This document shows positions 27,443-35,917 of a DNA stretch of 64,000 nucleotides, one piece after another. Each line of letters opens with the position of its first letter. Position 1 is the first letter of the stretch. The notes beneath the pieces are model-generated. The model had not been told where the DNA came from. It made no database searches and worked only from the letters and a program-made list of their open reading frames with translations. A program made the position numbers and the translations under genes. Source of the DNA: Sphingobium sp. B2D3C (lineage in GTDB: Bacteria; Pseudomonadota; Alphaproteobacteria; Sphingomonadales; Sphingomonadaceae); NCBI RefSeq assembly GCF_025961835.1, contig NZ_JAOQOK010000001.1, positions 310,001-374,000 of the forward strand. The letters run 5' to 3'.

Positions 27443-27907
27443 ATGAGCGAGGCGGCGGTGGAACGAACAGAGCAGCTGAAAGAAAGGGGCTTCCAGTTGG
27501 CCGGGCTGGAGCACACCTTCGGCTTTTTGCTCCATGCGGCCTGGCGCGATGCCTCGACGACGTTCAACCGCTTCTTCGCCGGCACGGACATGACGCCGAG
27601 CGCTTATTCCGTCCTCCTGCTGATCCACAGCAATCCCGGTTGCGCGCCCGGCGACCTCTCTGAGATCATGGGCATCACCTCCAACAATATGACGCGCCTT
27701 CTCGACGATCTGGTCAAGCGCGGCTTCGTGGCGCGGGAGGTGTGCGAAGCGGATCGTCGCGTGCGCCTGCTGCGGATGACAGCGGCGGGCACGGATTTTC
27801 TGGCCGAGCTGCGGCGTTGCCACGATGCCTATGAAGCGCATTTCGATTCGCGGATCGGGCCGGAGCGGATCGCCCAGCTTTGCGAGCTCTTGCGCCGGTT
27901 CGGCTGA
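27443..27907 (+). CDS. MarR-family transcriptional regulator
   Basis: A 154-residue winged-helix regulator. The helices around SAYSVLLLIHSNPGCAPGDLSEIMGITSNNMTRLLDDLVKRGFV form the DNA-binding core, and EADRRVRLLRMTAAG is the wing with the conserved DRR motif. MarR proteins usually repress and release DNA on binding phenolic or lipophilic ligands, which fits an aromatic or stilbene catabolic setting. It is divergent from the carboxylesterase and upstream of the small Tat protein, oxygenase and NTF2-like genes, which are likely targets. Confidence 0.92.
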   Translation: MSEAAVERTEQLKERGFQLAGLEHTFGFLLHAAWRDASTTFNRFFAGTDMTPSAYSVLLLIHSNPGCAPGDLSEIMGITSNNMTRLLDDLVKRGFVAREVCEADRRVRLLRMTAAGTDFLAELRRCHDAYEAHFDSRIGPERIAQLCELLRRFG

Positions 27908-28047
27908 CCGCCCGCTGCCGGACGTGGCGCAAGGCGGTTTGCCCACCGGCGGCTTGTTCCCGGCAATGCAAAGCACGATGCGTCGCCAGTAAAGCCCCGC
28001 GGGGCCGGCCCTTCTAACGATCATGTGCAATTGCAGGAGAGCAGCAC

Positions 28048-28362
28048 GTGTCGGTGGAGTCGGACAATCGGGCGCATCGTCCCCGGTTGGCGCATGAACT
28101 GGGGCTTCTGGCCAGCCGCCGCCAGATGTTGCGCGGGGCCTGCGTCGGCGCCTTGCTGATCGGCGCGGGCGGCTCCGCCGTGCTGGCGCGTGCGGCTGGA
28201 CCAACCCGGATGGATGCCGTGCTGTCCTTCCATTCCAACGAACCGTGGCTGGACCGCACCGGCCGCGCCGCGCCCTGGCATCCGCCGCGCGGGTGCCGCA
28301 GCGGCGAGGGCGTGGAGCCGCTGTCGGACGAGATGCTGCGCAGAGTGAATTGTTATGTCTGA
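28048..28362 (+). CDS. Very small Tat-signal protein, function unknown
   Basis: A 104-residue protein with GTG start after GCAGGAGAG. Residues 23-50 form a twin-arginine signal (SRRQMLRG then a hydrophobic GALLIGAGGSAVLARA). After cleavage only about 50 residues remain: a Trp/Pro-rich segment with PWLDRTGRAAPWHPPRGC, one Cys there and one near the end (VNCYV). I do not recognise the family. Tat export of so small a domain is unusual and suggests that it binds a cofactor or travels with a partner. It lies 44 bases upstream of the carotenoid oxygenase gene on the same strand. Confidence 0.6.
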   Translation: MSVESDNRAHRPRLAHELGLLASRRQMLRGACVGALLIGAGGSAVLARAAGPTRMDAVLSFHSNEPWLDRTGRAAPWHPPRGCRSGEGVEPLSDEMLRRVNCYV

Positions 28363-28406
28363 ACGGGTCTGCCGAGATGTGCGGCTGCCCTTGACCGGAG
28401 GTTCAA

Positions 28407-29894
28407 GTGGTCGATTTTTCTTCTGATCCGGCCAAGCGCGGCTTCTTTTCCCCGCAGCGCTACGATGCCGAGATTCTCGAATGCGAAGTGCAGGGCACAC
28501 TGCCCGCCGATCTGGTCGGCACCTTCGTGCGCTTGGGCGGTGAATGGTATTATCCGCCGAGCAAGCCGGACGATGCGATGCTGCATACCGACGGTTATGT
28601 CAGCACCTTCCGGTTCAAGGATGGGCGCGTCTCTTACAAGGGCAAGTTCGTCCGCACGCCGCGCTTCCAAGCCAATCTCAAGGCGGGTCGGCAGCTCTTT
28701 GGCTATTATCGCAATCGCTTTACCGACGATCCCAGCGTGCAGGGCATCGACGGCACCGTCTCCAACACCACGCCGCTGGTCCATGGCGGAAAGTTGTTCA
28801 CGCTCAAGGAGGATTCGCTGCCGCAGCAGATCGATCCGGTGACGCTGGACACGATCGGCGCGTGGGATTTCGACGGCAAGTATAAGAGCCAGACCTTCAC
28901 GGCGCACCCGAAGATCGACCCGTTCACCGGCGAGATGATCGCTTATGGTTATGAGGCGACGGGGCCGGCCTCCAAGGACGTGTTCGTCTACGCGATGGAC
29001 AAGGCGGGCCGGGTGACGCGCGAGACGCGGTTCGAGGTGCCCTATGTCTCGGTGATGCATGACATTGCCTTGACGGAGAAGCACATCCTCTTCCCGTTCG
29101 GTGGTTATGTCACCAGCATGGAGCGCTTGCGCGAAGGTAAGGTTCACTGGGGGTGGGACCGCAGCAAGGACAGCTACATCGGCATCATGCCGCGCGATGG
29201 CAACGGCAAGGACATCCGCTGGTTCAAGGGCCCGGAGCGGTGCATGATGCACACGTTCAACGCGCAGACCATCGGCAACAAGGTCGTGCTCTACGCCCCC
29301 TTCTACGATTCCAATTTCTTCCCCTTCTTCCCCAATGTCGATGGCTCCCCCTGGGACCCGACGCGGGCCAAGGCCTATGTGCGCCGCCTGACCTTCGACC
29401 TCAACTCCAGGAAGGATAGCTGGGAGGAGGAGATCCTGTTCCCGCTGCCCATCGGCGATCTGGGGCGGATCGATCCGCGTTATCTGACGCAGGAAAACCG
29501 CTATTGCTTCACGGGCTTCACCGATCCGACCCGGCCGTTCGACGAGGCGCGGGCGGGCAATCTGCGCGGGCGCGTGACGAACAGCTATGCCCGGTTCGAT
29601 CTCCATACGAACAAGGTCGATCGCTATTTCCCCGGCGATACGCACAGCCTGCAGGAATGCACCTTCATTCCGCGCAGTGCCGATGCGCCGGAGGGCGACG
29701 GCTATCTAATCGGCACGGCTTCCAATTATGCGGAGATGCGCTCCGAGCTGATCATTGCCGATGCGCAGCGGCTGGAGGAGGGCGACATCGCCCGCGTGAT
29801 CCTGCCGTTCCGCGCAGGTCCGCAGGTTCACGGCATCTGGGTTCGGCCGGACGAACTGGCGCCATTTCCAAAAGCAGGAGGCATCGATGCGTGA
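28407..29894 (+). CDS. Carotenoid oxygenase family protein (lignostilbene dioxygenase-like)
   Basis: A non-haem iron enzyme of 495 residues that cleaves a C=C double bond with O2. Bacterial members cut lignin-derived stilbenes, resveratrol-type stilbenes or apocarotenoids. GTG 28407 follows CCGGAGG. The four iron-binding histidines are probably His167 (TAHPKID), His218 (VMHDIA), His282 (MMHTFN) and His475 (QVHGIW), the normal spacing for the seven-bladed propeller. The N-terminus EGTLP-like VQGTLPADLVGTFVRLGGEWYYPP is typical of the LSD branch. No signal peptide is seen, so it acts in the cytoplasm. The neighbours (Tat protein, NTF2-like protein, MarR, TonB receptor) suggest a dedicated uptake and cleavage pathway. 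Confidence 0.9.
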   Translation: MVDFSSDPAKRGFFSPQRYDAEILECEVQGTLPADLVGTFVRLGGEWYYPPSKPDDAMLHTDGYVSTFRFKDGRVSYKGKFVRTPRFQANLKAGRQLFGYYRNRFTDDPSVQGIDGTVSNTTPLVHGGKLFTLKEDSLPQQIDPVTLDTIGAWDFDGKYKSQTFTAHPKIDPFTGEMIAYGYEATGPASKDVFVYAMDKAGRVTRETRFEVPYVSVMHDIALTEKHILFPFGGYVTSMERLREGKVHWGWDRSKDSYIGIMPRDGNGKDIRWFKGPERCMMHTFNAQTIGNKVVLYAPFYDSNFFPFFPNVDGSPWDPTRAKAYVRRLTFDLNSRKDSWEEEILFPLPIGDLGRIDPRYLTQENRYCFTGFTDPTRPFDEARAGNLRGRVTNSYARFDLHTNKVDRYFPGDTHSLQECTFIPRSADAPEGDGYLIGTASNYAEMRSELIIADAQRLEEGDIARVILPFRAGPQVHGIWVRPDELAPFPKAGGIDA

Positions 29895-29938
29895 TGAGGG
29901 CGAGGCCCTTGAGGCTGCAAAAACAGGAGGAGAGAGAT

Positions 29939-30529
29939 ATGGCCATGACGAGACTGCGGTGCCTGACTTTGACGGCCGTAGCGATGGGGCTGGTCATGAC
30001 CGGTAATGCCCAGGCGCAGAGCCTTTCGGCGGAGGACTATGCGGTCGCGCGCGCCGAGATCGTCAACCTGTCGAACCGGCTCATGATCGCGTCCGACGCG
30101 CGGGATGCCGAGACCTATGCGGAGAGCTTCGCCAGTGACGGCGTGCTGGACTGGATCGGCGGGGTGGAACATGGGCGCGAAGCGATCCGCAAGGCCATCG
30201 AGGAATGGCGCGGCCAGATCGCGAAAAAGGCGACGATTCCAGCGGACGCCAAGTCGCAGCCACGCACGCGGCATTATGTGCTCAACCACGACATCACGGT
30301 GAACCCGGACGGCAAGACCGCGTCGGGCCGGGTCTACTGGTTCGCGCTGACGAACAATACGCCGCAAACCGATGTGCAGGTGCTCTACTTCGGCCATGTC
30401 ATCGAGGACTATGTGAAGGAGGACGGCAAATGGCTGTTTTCCAAGCGCGCGGTGTTCAACGAATCCCGCCACAATCGGGCATTGTTCTACCCCGAGCTGG
30501 GCGAGAAGGACCCGCGTCAGGCGGACTGA
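29939..30529 (+). CDS. Exported NTF2/SnoaL-like protein
   Basis: A 196-residue protein with a signal peptide (MAMTRLRCLTLTAVAMGLVMTGNAQAQ). ATG 29939 follows AGGAGGAGAGA. The mature part is one SnoaL-like domain: an N-terminal helix (YAVARAEIVNLSNRLMIASDARDAETYAESFASDGVLDW), the GREAIRKAIEEW helix, then strands with HYVLNHDITVNPDGKTASGRVYWFAL and a C-terminal DGKWLFSKRAV strand. Such domains bind small hydrophobic ligands or act as dehydratases/isomerases. It starts 44 bases after the oxygenase stop, so it is probably co-transcribed. Confidence 0.83.
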   Translation: MAMTRLRCLTLTAVAMGLVMTGNAQAQSLSAEDYAVARAEIVNLSNRLMIASDARDAETYAESFASDGVLDWIGGVEHGREAIRKAIEEWRGQIAKKATIPADAKSQPRTRHYVLNHDITVNPDGKTASGRVYWFALTNNTPQTDVQVLYFGHVIEDYVKEDGKWLFSKRAVFNESRHNRALFYPELGEKDPRQAD

Positions 30530-30609
30530 CCGGCTGTGTTGAGCGTGCGCGGTGCCCGCAAGGGCAGCAATCGCTGGCCTTGCGTGCCTCGGGCGCGTCT
30601 GGCACGGGC

Positions 30610-30634
30610 GGCTGGACGGTTTGCCCGTCCAGCC
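30610..30634. terminator. Hairpin after the NTF2-like gene
   Basis: GGCTGGACGG and CCGTCCAGCC form a perfect 10-base stem around a 5-base loop. It is 80 bases after the NTF2-like stop and 31 bases before the HAD start. There is no T-run, so it may be a weak terminator or a leader hairpin of the next operon. Confidence 0.45.
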
Positions 30635-30665
30635 ACACCCGCCTGATCCGGATGCCTCGCCTGTC

Positions 30666-31325
30666 ATGAGCCTGCGTCTTGCCATTTTCGATTGCGATGG
30701 AACGCTGGTCGACAGCCAGCACAGCATCGTCGAGGCCATGGATGGCGCGTTTCGTGCGGTGTCGCTGGTGCCGCCCGACCGCCAGCAGTGCCTTTCGGTC
30801 GTGGGCCTCTCCTTGCCTTATGCGATTGCCCGGCTGGTGCCCGATGGCTCCGACGCGCTGCGCGACGAGATTTGCGACCATTATAAGCTGCGCTTCCAGC
30901 ATCTGCGCGCCTCTGGTGGGCTGCGCGAGCCGCTGTACCCGGGCATCGCCGAGCTGCTGGATCGGCTCGAAGCGCAGGGCTGGCTGCTCGCCATCGCCAC
31001 CGGCAAATCGGAGCGGGGCTTGCGGTTGCTGCTCGAGCATCATGGCATGGCCAAGCGCTTCGTTTCGTTGCAGACGGCGGATCGCAATCCCTCCAAGCCA
31101 GACCCGGCGATGATCGGCGCGGCGCTTGCCGAAGCGGGCGTCGAGCGGGCCAGTGCCGTGATGATCGGCGATACCAGCTTCGATATGCTGATGGCACGGG
31201 CGGCCGGGGTCCAGGCGCTGGGCGTGGCCTGGGGTTATCATCGCGCCGAAGAGCTGATCGAAGCCGGTGCTGCATCCGTGGCCATGGACAGTGCCGAGCT
31301 GGCGCGCCATATCGGGCTTTCATGA
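30666..31325 (+). CDS. HAD-family hydrolase, phosphoglycolate phosphatase-like
   Basis: A 219-residue haloacid-dehalogenase-fold phosphatase. The nucleophile motif is IFDCDGTLVDSQ at the N-terminus, motif II is AIATGKSERGL and the C-terminal motif is MIGDTSFDMLMARAAG, all in the right order for the Gph/PGMB group with an alpha-helical cap between. Phosphate ester substrates in this group are broad. ATG 30666 is chosen because it puts the DxD motif at the usual position. Its stop overlaps the next start by four bases, making one operon with the small membrane protein and ATP12. Confidence 0.9.
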   Translation: MSLRLAIFDCDGTLVDSQHSIVEAMDGAFRAVSLVPPDRQQCLSVVGLSLPYAIARLVPDGSDALRDEICDHYKLRFQHLRASGGLREPLYPGIAELLDRLEAQGWLLAIATGKSERGLRLLLEHHGMAKRFVSLQTADRNPSKPDPAMIGAALAEAGVERASAVMIGDTSFDMLMARAAGVQALGVAWGYHRAEELIEAGAASVAMDSAELARHIGLS

Positions 31326-31612
31326 CAGAGACGACATCCAAGAGCGCCGGTCCGAACCCGTCCGACGCCGCAGCGCAGACCCGCCGAGCGGCGGCAGCCA
31401 AGCAGCGCTTCTATGCGATCAGCCTGTTCCGGCTGTCCGGCGCGTTCATCCTGCTGTTCGGCATGGCAATCTCGCTGGAGCGGTTCGATTGGGTGCAGGG
31501 CGACAAGGCGAAGTGGATGGGCGTGATCGTCTCCACCGTCGGCTTCATCCAGTTTCTCATCGTGCCCCGGATGCTGGCGCGCGCGTTCGCGACGCCGAAG
31601 GACAAAGGCTGA
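31322..31612 (+). CDS. Small two-helix membrane protein, unknown
   Basis: A 96-residue protein with a basic, Ala-rich N-terminus (about 1-30) and two hydrophobic helices, FYAISLFRLSGAFILLFGMAI and WMGVIVSTVGFIQFLIVPRML. It overlaps the HAD gene by four bases and precedes ATP12 by eight. No functional motif is visible. The arrangement suggests a link to membrane protein or ATP synthase assembly, but only by context. Confidence 0.75.
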   Translation: MTETTSKSAGPNPSDAAAQTRRAAAAKQRFYAISLFRLSGAFILLFGMAISLERFDWVQGDKAKWMGVIVSTVGFIQFLIVPRMLARAFATPKDKG

Positions 31613-31620
31613 GCCCCGAC

Positions 31621-32319
31621 ATGAAGCGGTTCTGGACTTCCGCGCAGGCGATCGCGAGCGAGGACGGCTGGTCGATCGGGCTGGACGGGCGCGCAGTGCG
31701 CACGCCCGCGCGCGCGCTGCTGGTCGTACCCGGTGCGGCGCTGGCGCAGGCGATTGCGGAGGAATGGAACGGGCAGGGCGAGGAGATCGACCCCGCAACC
31801 ATGCCGATGACCGGCTTTGCCAATGCGACGATCGACCGCGTGCTGCCGGCGCTGGGTGACTTTCGCGGGCAGGTGGCGGCTTATGCCGAGAGCGATCTGC
31901 TTTGCTACCGCGCCGATGGACCGCAGACACTTATCGCGCGGCAGGAAGCCCAATGGCAGCCCTTGCTCGACTGGGCTGGCGAGCGCTTTGGCATCGCCTT
32001 CGTTATCACGCAGGGCATCATCCCGGTGGATCAGCCCGCGCTGACATTGGCGGGCCTGCGCGCCGCCGTCGAAGCGCTTGATCCCTGGCTGCTCGCAGGC
32101 TTTGCCACGCTCGTGCAGATCAGCGGCACGCTGGTCGGTTCGCTCGCGCTGATGGAAGGCAGGCTGTCAGCGGAGGATCTGTTTGCAGCGGCGAGCCTGG
32201 ATGAGGCCTGGCAGGCCGAGCAATGGGGCGAGGATGCCGAAGAGAGCGCGCGGCTCGCACGTCGTCGCACAGATTTCCTCAACGCGGCGCGCTATTGCGC
32301 GCTGGCGGCCGAGCGCTGA
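31621..32319 (+). CDS. ATP12 family F1-ATPase assembly chaperone
   Basis: A 232-residue protein of the ATP12 family, which in mitochondria binds the F1 alpha subunit before assembly. Typical features are the N-terminal MKRFWTSAQ and LDGRAVRTPARALLVVP, EWNGQGEEIDPATMPMTGFANATIDRV, SDLLCYRADGPQTLIARQ and LVQISGTLVGSLALMEG. Alphaproteobacteria commonly encode it away from the atp operon, as here. It acts in the cytoplasm. ATG 31621 begins directly at the conserved N-terminus. Confidence 0.92.
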   Translation: MKRFWTSAQAIASEDGWSIGLDGRAVRTPARALLVVPGAALAQAIAEEWNGQGEEIDPATMPMTGFANATIDRVLPALGDFRGQVAAYAESDLLCYRADGPQTLIARQEAQWQPLLDWAGERFGIAFVITQGIIPVDQPALTLAGLRAAVEALDPWLLAGFATLVQISGTLVGSLALMEGRLSAEDLFAAASLDEAWQAEQWGEDAEESARLARRRTDFLNAARYCALAAER

Positions 32320-32358
32320 GCGTTCCCTTGCTCCGCGATTTGGTCTAGGGCGCGAACC

Positions 32359-33279
32359 ATGACGCAAGCCGCTCTCGAAATTCAGGATCTCTGCAAGACC
32401 TACAAGGGCGGCAAGCGCGCGCTGGACGGCGTGAACCTCACCGTGCCGCGCGGCAGCATCTACGGACTGCTGGGCCCCAATGGCGCCGGCAAGTCGACGA
32501 TGATCAACATCCTCGCCGGGCTGGTCAACAAGACCAGCGGCACGGCGCGGATCTGGGGGTTCGACATCGACCGGGATGCGCGCAACGCGCGGCTCTCGAT
32601 CGGCATCGTCAATCAGGAAATTCTGTTCGATCCCTTCTTCACGCCGCTGGAAACGCTGGAAAATCAGGCCGGCTATTATGGCGTGCCCAAGGCCGAGCGG
32701 CGCTCGATGGACCTGCTGCGCGCGGTGCATCTTGAGGATAAGGCATCGGCTTATTCGCGCACGCTGTCGGGCGGCATGAAGCGGCGGCTGATGGTCGCCA
32801 AGGCGATGGTCCATGCCCCGCCGATCCTGGTGCTGGACGAGCCGACGGCAGGCGTCGACATCGAGCTTCGCCAGCAGCTCTGGTCCTATGTCCGCTCGCT
32901 CAACGCGCAGGGCGTGACCATCGTGCTCACCACTCACTATCTGGAGGAAGCCGAGGAGCTGTGCGATCGCATCGCGATCATCAATCACGGCCGGCTGATC
33001 GCGGACAAGCCGACGCGCGAGCTGGTCGGCATGGCGCGGGAAAAGGTGGTGGAAGTCACCGTCGACCGGGACCTTGGCACGCTGCCCGCGCATGACCGGT
33101 TCGAGCGCGTCGAGCGGTCCGACGCGCGGAGCCTCAAGATCACCTATCTCAAGGACAAGGCCACGGCGGGCGATGTGCTCAATGTCGTGCAGGCTCAGGG
33201 CTATAGCATCGTGGACGTCTCCACGCACGATCCCGACCTTGAAGACGTCTTCCTGACTCTCACCCGCGCGGACGGTTGA
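32359..33279 (+). CDS. ABC transporter ATP-binding protein, ABC-2 type, no permease nearby
   Basis: A 306-residue ATPase with Walker A GPNGAGKST, Q-loop VNQEILFDP, signature LSGGMKRR, Walker B ILVLDEPTAGVD and H-loop TTHYLEEAEEL, all intact. The C-terminal 70 residues form a small regulatory tail, as in DrrA/NodI-type exporters. Such ATPases normally pair with an ABC-2 permease, but the next gene downstream is on the other strand and encodes a PEP-CTERM protein. The permease must lie elsewhere, or the protein has a non-transport role. It starts 39 bases after ATP12. Confidence 0.9.
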   Translation: MTQAALEIQDLCKTYKGGKRALDGVNLTVPRGSIYGLLGPNGAGKSTMINILAGLVNKTSGTARIWGFDIDRDARNARLSIGIVNQEILFDPFFTPLETLENQAGYYGVPKAERRSMDLLRAVHLEDKASAYSRTLSGGMKRRLMVAKAMVHAPPILVLDEPTAGVDIELRQQLWSYVRSLNAQGVTIVLTTHYLEEAEELCDRIAIINHGRLIADKPTRELVGMAREKVVEVTVDRDLGTLPAHDRFERVERSDARSLKITYLKDKATAGDVLNVVQAQGYSIVDVSTHDPDLEDVFLTLTRADG

Positions 33280-33316
33280 AGAAACCTCTCACGCGTCAGA
33301 CATGATGCGCAAAATG

Positions 33317-33344
33317 AAGGCCGCCGATTTGCACCGGCGGCCTT
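33317..33344. terminator. Bidirectional terminator
   Basis: AAGGCCGCCG (33317-33326) and CGGCGGCCTT (33335-33344) form a perfect 10-base stem with an 8-base loop, flanked by A-rich and T-rich sequence. It separates the converging ABC ATPase and PEP-CTERM genes. Confidence 0.75.
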
Positions 33345-33368
33345 TCATGTGTTCAGACTGAGCGAGGC

Positions 33369-34037
33369 TCAGGCGAAGCTGGTCGAAACCCGACGACGAC
33401 GCAGCTGCATGCCGGCGAGCGCGAAGCCACCGATCATGAGAGCCCAGGTCGCCGGCTCGGGAACCGCAGCCATCGACACATTGTCGACCACGAAGTCGGC
33501 TGCCGTGCTGCCGTCACCGAAGAAATTGAACTTCAGATTGGCCAGGCCGCTGTTCGTCGCGGTGAACTGCGTCGTGAAGGTGTACCAGGTCTGCGGCGTG
33601 GTGCCGCTCACGCTGCCCGCCGTGAGAGTCAGCCCCGCCGGTACATCGTCGATCAGGAACTGGAGCGAGGCGTCGAACGGATTGCCATAGCCATTCAGCG
33701 GCACAAAGTAATCGAACGACAGATAGTAGCTCACGCCGGCAACCACGTTCACGCTCTGCGAGAGCGAGTCAGGGTTGGCCGTGTCGGACGAGAAATAGGC
33801 GCCATAGGTGCCGCCGCCAGCCGGGGCGGGAATGGATTCGCCATAGGCACCGGTCGGGTAACCCGAGCCCTGACCATAAGCGATCACGACCGGAGCCGTG
33901 CCGCCGCCGACATTGCTCAACGACCAGCCGCTGAAGCTGCCCGACTCGAAGCCACCATTGGTGACGAGATTGGCCGCCATGGCGGGGCCAGTCAGGGCGA
34001 GCGCGACAGCCGTCCCCAGAAAATAAAGTGATTTCAT
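33369..34037 (-). CDS. PEPxxWA-CTERM sorting-domain protein
   Basis: A 222-residue exported protein. The signal peptide is MKSLYFLGTAVALALTGPAMA. The middle is a jelly-roll-like domain (NGGFESGSFSGWSLSN..., FDYFVPLNG...). The C-terminus is VPEPATWALMIGGFALAGMQLRRRR: the PEP motif with WA, one helix and an Arg cluster. This marks it as a substrate of an exosortase, which cleaves it at the membrane and links it to exopolysaccharide-associated surface display. No exosortase gene is in the window, but a probable XrtV accessory gene occurs at 55.6 kb. Confidence 0.9.
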   Translation of the reverse strand: MKSLYFLGTAVALALTGPAMAANLVTNGGFESGSFSGWSLSNVGGGTAPVVIAYGQGSGYPTGAYGESIPAPAGGGTYGAYFSSDTANPDSLSQSVNVVAGVSYYLSFDYFVPLNGYGNPFDASLQFLIDDVPAGLTLTAGSVSGTTPQTWYTFTTQFTATNSGLANLKFNFFGDGSTAADFVVDNVSMAAVPEPATWALMIGGFALAGMQLRRRRVSTSFA

Positions 34038-34265
34038 GATCTTTTCTCCCACACGCAAACGCACAAGGCGTCACACGAGGCTTTGTACTCCATTTCGCGA
34101 TATATTTCCTCTTCGTTAACTATCTTCCCGTGAGCTTCCGCCGAATAATCGGAAAGATCGTTCTCGATCAGTCTATTACGAGCTGCCGCATTGCAAAGCG
34201 CCGCGCGCAGGCTAGGACACGGCATTGCGCGCCATTCCACCACGCGGCCGCTCGGGACTTTGTGC

Positions 34266-35870
34266 ATGACCATTTCCACGCATAACATCATCATCATCGG
34301 ATCGGGCGCGGCCGGCCTGACCGCCGCCATTAACCTGGCGCAGACGCACAAGGTGCTGGTGCTCGCCAAGGGCGCGCTCGATTCCGGTTCGACCAACTGG
34401 GCGCAGGGCGGCATTGCGGCAGTGCTCGATGGCGGGGACAGCTTTGCGGCGCATGTCGAGGATACCATGGTCGCCGGCGGTGGGCTGAACGACCGGGCGA
34501 CGGTGGAGTTCGTCGTGTCCGAAGCCCCGGCCGCGATCGAGCGGCTGGCGGCGCTGGGCGTGCCATTCAATGCGGGCGAGGCCTTTGGCGAGCGCTGGCA
34601 CCTCACGCGCGAGGGCGGGCATTCGCACCGCCGCATCGTGCATGTCGATGATGCGACCGGTCATGCGGTGCAGGTCGCGCTGATGGCCGCCGCACGCGCC
34701 AATCCGAACATCACCCTGATGGAGAATATGGTCGCGATCGACCTGATCACCTCCCGTCATGGCGAGCGCTATTCCGGCGATGGCCGGGTGTGGGGTGTCT
34801 ATGCGCTCGACAGCAAGGCCGGGCGCGTGGAAGCCTTTGTGGGTCGGGCGACGATCCTCGCGACGGGCGGGGCAGGCCGCACCTATCTGTTTTCCACCGC
34901 GCCACGTGGCGCGACCGGGGACGGGATCGCCATGGCCTGGCGGGCCGGCTGCCGCGTCTCCAATATGGAAATGATGCAGTTCCATCCCACCTGCCTCTAC
35001 AATCTGGAGGTCAAGAACTTCCTGATTACCGAGGCGATGCGGGGCGAGGGCGGCAAGCTCAAACTGCCCGCGGGCGTGCCCGGCGGCGGCGAGCGGTTCA
35101 TGGACCGGTTCGACCCGCGTGGCGAACTTGCGCCGCGCGATGTCGTGGCTCGTGCTATCGACCATGAAATCAAGCGGCTTGGGCTGGATTATGTCCATCT
35201 CGACATCAGCCACCAGCCGCCCGAGTTCATCAAGGAGCATTTCCCGACCATCTATGCGCGGCTGCTGAGCCTGGGCATCGACATCACCAAGGAGCCGATC
35301 CCGGTGGTGCCGGCGCAGCATTACACCTGCGGCGGCGTGGTGATCGACCTCGATGGGCGCACTGATCTGCCGGGCCTCTATGCAGCGGGTGAGGTGACGG
35401 AAAGCGGCCTGCATGGCGCCAATCGCCTGGCTTCCAACTCGCTGCTCGAATGCTTCGTGTTCGGCGAGGCGGCTGCCAATCACATCCGGGCGACATGGGC
35501 CGATCTCCCCGCGCCGCCGCCGATCCGGGCGTGGGACGAAAGCCGTGTGACGGACAGCGACGAGGAAGTCGTCGTGACCCATAACTGGAAGGAAATCCGC
35601 CGGTTCATGTGGGATTATGTCGGCATCGTCCGCTCGACCAAGCGGCTGGAGCGGGCGCAGCACCGCGCCGACCTGCTCGCGCGCGAAGTCGATGATTATT
35701 ACGGCAATTTCCGCGTGACGTCCGACCTCATCGAGTTGCGCAATCTGCTTGAAGTCGCCCGGCTGATCATCCGCAGCGCGCTCAAGCGCAAGGAGAGCCG
35801 GGGCTTGCATTACACGCTCGATCATCCCGACATGCTGCCGGAGGCTGTCGATACGGTGCTGGTGCCCTGA
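34266..35870 (+). CDS. nadB: L-aspartate oxidase
   Basis: FAD enzyme of 534 residues that oxidises L-aspartate to iminoaspartate for NAD synthesis. The N-terminal dinucleotide motif is IIIIGSGAAGLTAAI. SGSTNWAQGGIAAVL, TREGGHSHRRIVHVDDATGHAVQ and FHPTCLYN are typical NadB segments, as is QHYTCGGVVIDLDGRTDLPGLYAAGEVTESGLHGANRLASNSLLE near the middle. The C-terminal helical domain is present. ATG 34266 puts the FAD motif at the usual place; the upstream in-frame start adds 25 residues without homology. nadA and nadC are not adjacent. Confidence 0.94.
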   Translation: MTISTHNIIIIGSGAAGLTAAINLAQTHKVLVLAKGALDSGSTNWAQGGIAAVLDGGDSFAAHVEDTMVAGGGLNDRATVEFVVSEAPAAIERLAALGVPFNAGEAFGERWHLTREGGHSHRRIVHVDDATGHAVQVALMAAARANPNITLMENMVAIDLITSRHGERYSGDGRVWGVYALDSKAGRVEAFVGRATILATGGAGRTYLFSTAPRGATGDGIAMAWRAGCRVSNMEMMQFHPTCLYNLEVKNFLITEAMRGEGGKLKLPAGVPGGGERFMDRFDPRGELAPRDVVARAIDHEIKRLGLDYVHLDISHQPPEFIKEHFPTIYARLLSLGIDITKEPIPVVPAQHYTCGGVVIDLDGRTDLPGLYAAGEVTESGLHGANRLASNSLLECFVFGEAAANHIRATWADLPAPPPIRAWDESRVTDSDEEVVVTHNWKEIRRFMWDYVGIVRSTKRLERAQHRADLLAREVDDYYGNFRVTSDLIELRNLLEVARLIIRSALKRKESRGLHYTLDHPDMLPEAVDTVLVP

Positions 35871-35890
35871 CGGCAGAATGAGCAAAAAAA

Positions 35891-35917
35891 GGGCGCGATG
35901 GCCAGGCCGTCGCGCCC
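35891..35917 (+). terminator. Terminator of nadB
   Basis: GGGCGCGA (35891-35898) and TCGCGCCC (35910-35917) form a perfect stem with inner GGCC/GGCC pairing, 20 bases after the nadB stop and preceded by an A7 run. The A-run would make it also act on the minus strand. Confidence 0.75.
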
